A stretch of 42,366 bases of DNA from Eubacteriales bacterium (GTDB lineage Bacteria; Bacillota_A; Clostridia; Christensenellales; Aristaeellaceae). The position numbers and the translations under genes were made by a program. Location of the stretch: the NCBI GenBank assembly GCA_029974035.1, contig JARKQG010000088.1, forward strand, positions 1 through 42,366, in the 5' to 3' direction. A model generated the notes under the pieces. The model saw only the letters and a list, made by a program, of their open reading frames with translations, searched no databases and had not been told where the DNA came from. Position 1 is the stretch's first letter; every line of letters starts with the position of its first letter. Positions 40,156 through 42,366 of the stretch are shown here, one piece after another.

Positions 40156-40183
40156 ATTCTATCATATTTTCCCGCATATGCAA
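40156..40183 (-). promoter_or_regulatory. Promoter of the c-di-GMP gene pair
   Basis: TTGCAT (40183-40178), 16-base spacer, TAGAAT (40161-40156), giving a leader of about 120 bases. Divergent from the flavoprotein promoter about 125 bases away; nothing recognisable between the two. Confidence 0.55.
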
Positions 40184-40306
40184 GATAAAGCGGGGCTTCC
40201 TGTCGATATTCCCGCCCAGATCCGCGGCGAAAACCCGAGGATTCGCGCGCGCCACACAAACCCTTGCGCCCGGGGCGTCTTTTTACAAAGCCGGCCCTGA
40301 ATTGAC

Positions 40307-40336
40307 TTGACGCGCGCAATATAAGTACACTATAAT
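40307..40336 (+). promoter_or_regulatory. Promoter of the secreted flavoprotein reductase
   Basis: TTGACG (40307-40312), 18-base spacer, TATAAT (40331-40336), about 50 bases before the ATG at 40393. Confidence 0.7.
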
Positions 40337-40392
40337 CGATAGCATACGAGCGAATTGCTCGCGGCTCCATCATAGTACGGGAGGTCATATCC

Positions 40393-42171
40393 ATGAAGAA
40401 GGTATTTGCACTCCTCCTCTCCTTTGCGGTGCTGCTCGCCCTCGGCGCGGCGCCGGCGCTCGCCCAGGGGGGCACCTTCGCCGGAAGCGGCGACAGCAAG
40501 ATCGGCGGCGCGGGCTCCGTTGCGGTCGAGGTGACGCTGGACGACAGCGGCGTCATCACCGACGTGAAGGTCACCGCCAACAACGACACCCCCGGCGTCA
40601 GAGACCCGGCGGTGGAGAAGATTCCCGCCGCGATCGTGGAAGCCCAGAGCGTGGCGGTGGACGCCGTCAGCGGCGCGACCATGACCAGCGACGCGATCCT
40701 CGCGGCCGTGACCGACGCGCTGACCAAGGCCGGCGTGGATCTGGCCCAGTACAGCGAGAAAAAAGAAGCCGCGCCCGTTGAGAAGGCCGAGGACGTCGAG
40801 CTCACCGCCGACGTGGCGGTCATCGGCGGCGGCGGCGCGGGCCTCGCGGCGGCCGTGCAGGCCAACCAGAACGGCGCGACCGTGGTCGTGGTGGAAAAGA
40901 TGTCCAAGGTCGGCGGCAATACCACCCTGGCCGGCGGCGCCTTGAACGCGGTGGACGACCGCAGCGAAACCGCCATCGCCAACAACGACTCCGTGGAATG
41001 GCATTACACCCAGACCATCGAGGGCGGCGACAACCAGGGCGATCCCGTGCTGGTGCACACGCTGGTCTCCAACGCCTGGGACGGCGTGGAATGGCTGAAG
41101 GACATGGGCATGGAATTTCAGGACGGCGTCTTCACCGTGACCGGTGGCCTGTGGCCCCGGGCCCATAAGCCGGTGGATCCGCTGGGCACCGGCTTTTTCA
41201 AGACCTACAACGCCTACATCGACAGCCATGAGGGCATTGACGTGCTGCTCAACACCAAGGCCCAGGACATCCTGCTGGACGATAACGGCCAGGTGGCGGG
41301 CATCGTCTGCACCGGCGAAACCGGCAACACCGTGACCATCAAGGCCAAGAGCGTCGTGGTCGCCACCGGCGGCTTTGCCAACTCCGTGGAACTGCGCCAG
41401 GCCTACAACATCCAGTGGGCGGACCTGGGGGAGGATATCAAGTCCACCAACCACCCCGGCGCCACCGGCGACGCCATCAAGATGCTGATGAAGCTCCGGG
41501 CCGACTTCATCCAGATGGGCAACATTCAGCTGCTGCCGCTGGGCGATCCGGAGACGGGCAGCCTGTCCGGCAACATTGAGCACGATGTGGAGACCCGCAT
41601 CTTCGTCAACAAGGAAGGCAACCGCTTCGTCAACGAGGGCGGCCGCCGCGACGACATGACCCGCGCGCTCTTTGAGCAACCGGACAACCTGATGTGGATC
41701 ATCATGGACTCCGACACCTATCCCACCGGCGATGAGAAGAACAACTTCAACGAAACCGCCAACGAGCTGGTGGCCGCGGGCCGCGCCTTCAAGGCGGACA
41801 CCCTCGAGGCGCTGGCAGAGCAGATCGGCGTTTCCGCCGAAAACCTGGTGGCCGCGGTGGACGACTTCAACGCCCACGCCGCCACGGGCGAGGCCGACCA
41901 GTTTGGCCGCACGCTGTATTCCACGCCGATTGACAACGGCCCCTTCTACGCCGCGGCCCGCGTGCCCACCGTGCACCACACCATGGGCGGCGTGCGGATC
42001 AACGAGTACGCGCAGGTGATCGACGAGAACGGCAACGTGATCCCCCACCTGTACGCGGCGGGCGAGGTCACCGGCGGCATCCACGGCGCCAACCGCCTGG
42101 GCGGCAACGCGCTGCTGGACACCGTGGTCTACGGCCGCATCGCGGGCGAAAGCGCCGCGGCGGGCCGCTGA
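40393..42171 (+). CDS. Secreted FMN-binding/FAD flavoprotein reductase (fumarate/urocanate reductase family)
   Basis: A 592-residue exported protein: signal peptide VFALLLSFAVLLALG with cleavage near PALA-QG (no lipobox). An FMN-binding domain (about 30-115) follows, carrying the ApbE flavinylation signature DAVSGAT, so Thr96 is probably the covalent FMN site. Then comes an FAD-binding reductase domain (from about 135; VIGGGGAGLAAA). Catalytic-type elements of the fumarate reductase fold are present: a His near 354 (STNHPGATGD), Arg in NEGGRRDD, His-His in PTVHHTMGG and Arg in GANRLGGNAL. Such enzymes let gut bacteria reduce small organic acceptors outside the membrane. The true acceptor (fumarate, urocanate, cinnamate-like or other) cannot be fixed. 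RBS GGGAGGTC precedes the start. Confidence 0.92.
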   Translation: MKKVFALLLSFAVLLALGAAPALAQGGTFAGSGDSKIGGAGSVAVEVTLDDSGVITDVKVTANNDTPGVRDPAVEKIPAAIVEAQSVAVDAVSGATMTSDAILAAVTDALTKAGVDLAQYSEKKEAAPVEKAEDVELTADVAVIGGGGAGLAAAVQANQNGATVVVVEKMSKVGGNTTLAGGALNAVDDRSETAIANNDSVEWHYTQTIEGGDNQGDPVLVHTLVSNAWDGVEWLKDMGMEFQDGVFTVTGGLWPRAHKPVDPLGTGFFKTYNAYIDSHEGIDVLLNTKAQDILLDDNGQVAGIVCTGETGNTVTIKAKSVVVATGGFANSVELRQAYNIQWADLGEDIKSTNHPGATGDAIKMLMKLRADFIQMGNIQLLPLGDPETGSLSGNIEHDVETRIFVNKEGNRFVNEGGRRDDMTRALFEQPDNLMWIIMDSDTYPTGDEKNNFNETANELVAAGRAFKADTLEALAEQIGVSAENLVAAVDDFNAHAATGEADQFGRTLYSTPIDNGPFYAAARVPTVHHTMGGVRINEYAQVIDENGNVIPHLYAAGEVTGGIHGANRLGGNALLDTVVYGRIAGESAAAGR

Positions 42172-42192
42172 GGCTTTCCGGAACCTGCAAAA

Positions 42193-42225
42193 GGCGGGGG
42201 CGGGAGAATTTCTCCCGCCCCCGCC
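42193..42225 (+). terminator. Perfect GC-rich palindrome terminator after the flavoprotein gene
   Basis: A 16-bp perfect inverted repeat around one base. Its central 27 or so bases are identical to the palindrome at 10443-10473. No T tract follows. Confidence 0.7.
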
Positions 42226-42243
42226 TCAGCCCATCAACAAAGT

Positions 42244-42269
42244 GCGCTCAGCCCGCTTGGGCTGGGCGC
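42244..42269 (+). terminator. Second hairpin downstream of the flavoprotein gene
   Basis: GCGCTCAGCCC pairs with GGGCTGGGCGC (one U-G pair) around GCTT, followed by AAATTTTG. It may be a back-up intrinsic terminator. The remaining bases to 42366 hold no complete gene. Confidence 0.5.
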
Positions 42270-42362
42270 AAATTTTGTGTAGAGGTGAGCAAAAACCAAA
42301 AGGAAAAAGCAGCGTGGATGTCGAATAGATAGGAGAGATGCGGACACAGGAGGTCGGGCGGC

Positions 42363-42366
42363 ATGC
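42363..42366 (+). CDS. Possible start codon of a gene continuing beyond the window
   Basis: ATG at 42363-42365 is preceded by AGGAGG about ten bases upstream. Nothing of the product can be seen. Confidence 0.3.

Noticed and set aside
40330..42084. 584-codon minus-strand frame opposite the flavoprotein reductase
   Set aside because: Shadow frame of a protein with clear FMN and FAD motifs.
1..42366. CRISPR arrays, rRNA genes and complete insertion sequences
   Set aside because: No regularly spaced repeats, rRNA motifs or transposase genes with terminal inverted repeats were seen on either strand.

Overview
The window looks like a chromosomal segment from a high-GC, endospore-forming member of the Clostridia (Firmicutes). 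The evidence is SpoVT, a SpoIVFA/SpoIVFB pair, a T-box riboswitch, strong AGGAGG-type ribosome binding sites, an RqcP/MazG/HU/SpoVT cluster and Firmicutes-style tRNA-Trp. GC is high by eye (about 60% or more) except for an AT-richer scar at about 22.1-24.0 kb. I cannot name the genus.

Layout. 1-2045 (minus): a malic enzyme (cut by the window edge) preceded by a malate/lactate-type dehydrogenase, with a strong promoter and a terminator-like leader hairpin. 2084-4393: MscL with an added zinc ribbon, a nucleotidyltransferase-fold protein, a small cupin and a C39-like cysteine-protease-fold protein. 4437-6277 (minus): a divergent tryptophanase/tyrosine phenol-lyase-family enzyme under a complete T-box leader whose specifier codon reads UAC (Tyr). 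6390-10473 (plus): an ABC importer (ATPase, fused double permease, binding protein). 10505-17068 (minus): housekeeping run SpoVT; MazG-HU-RqcP-IspDF-AhcY-SAH/MTA deaminase, i.e. sporulation control, nucleotide sanitation, ribosome rescue, isoprenoid precursors and SAH recycling. 17174-22066 (plus): YhaO/YhaN-like nuclease-ATPase pair, then SpoIVFA-SpoIVFB with a sigma-E-like promoter. 22020-22178: tRNA-Trp, whose consensus promoter lies inside the end of spoIVFB.

22187-23846 is a decayed insertion beside the tRNA: a tyrosine-integrase remnant with two catalytic substitutions, an ECF sigma factor and a 23-codon stub of its likely partner. 23847-31719 (plus) is a seven-gene catabolic/uptake operon: LacI-family regulator with a double promoter/operator region, zinc dehydrogenase, sugar-type ABC importer (binding protein plus two permeases), an SDR without the usual catalytic tyrosine, and a TIM-barrel glycosidase-like protein of unknown activity. 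31776-40183 (minus) holds two cyclic-di-GMP proteins, one of about 2,198 residues (REC, degenerate GGDEF, EAL, about ten PAS, a GAF, active GGDEF). 40307-42225 (plus) is a secreted FMN/FAD reductase of the fumarate/urocanate reductase type, divergent from the giant signalling gene.

The best candidates for something undescribed are the tyrosine T-box controlling a divergent beta-eliminating lyase (4.4-6.3 kb), the 24-31.7 kb operon whose substrate and chemistry I cannot assign, and the giant c-di-GMP hub next to a putative extracellular respiratory reductase. No CRISPR array, rRNA or intact mobile element was seen.
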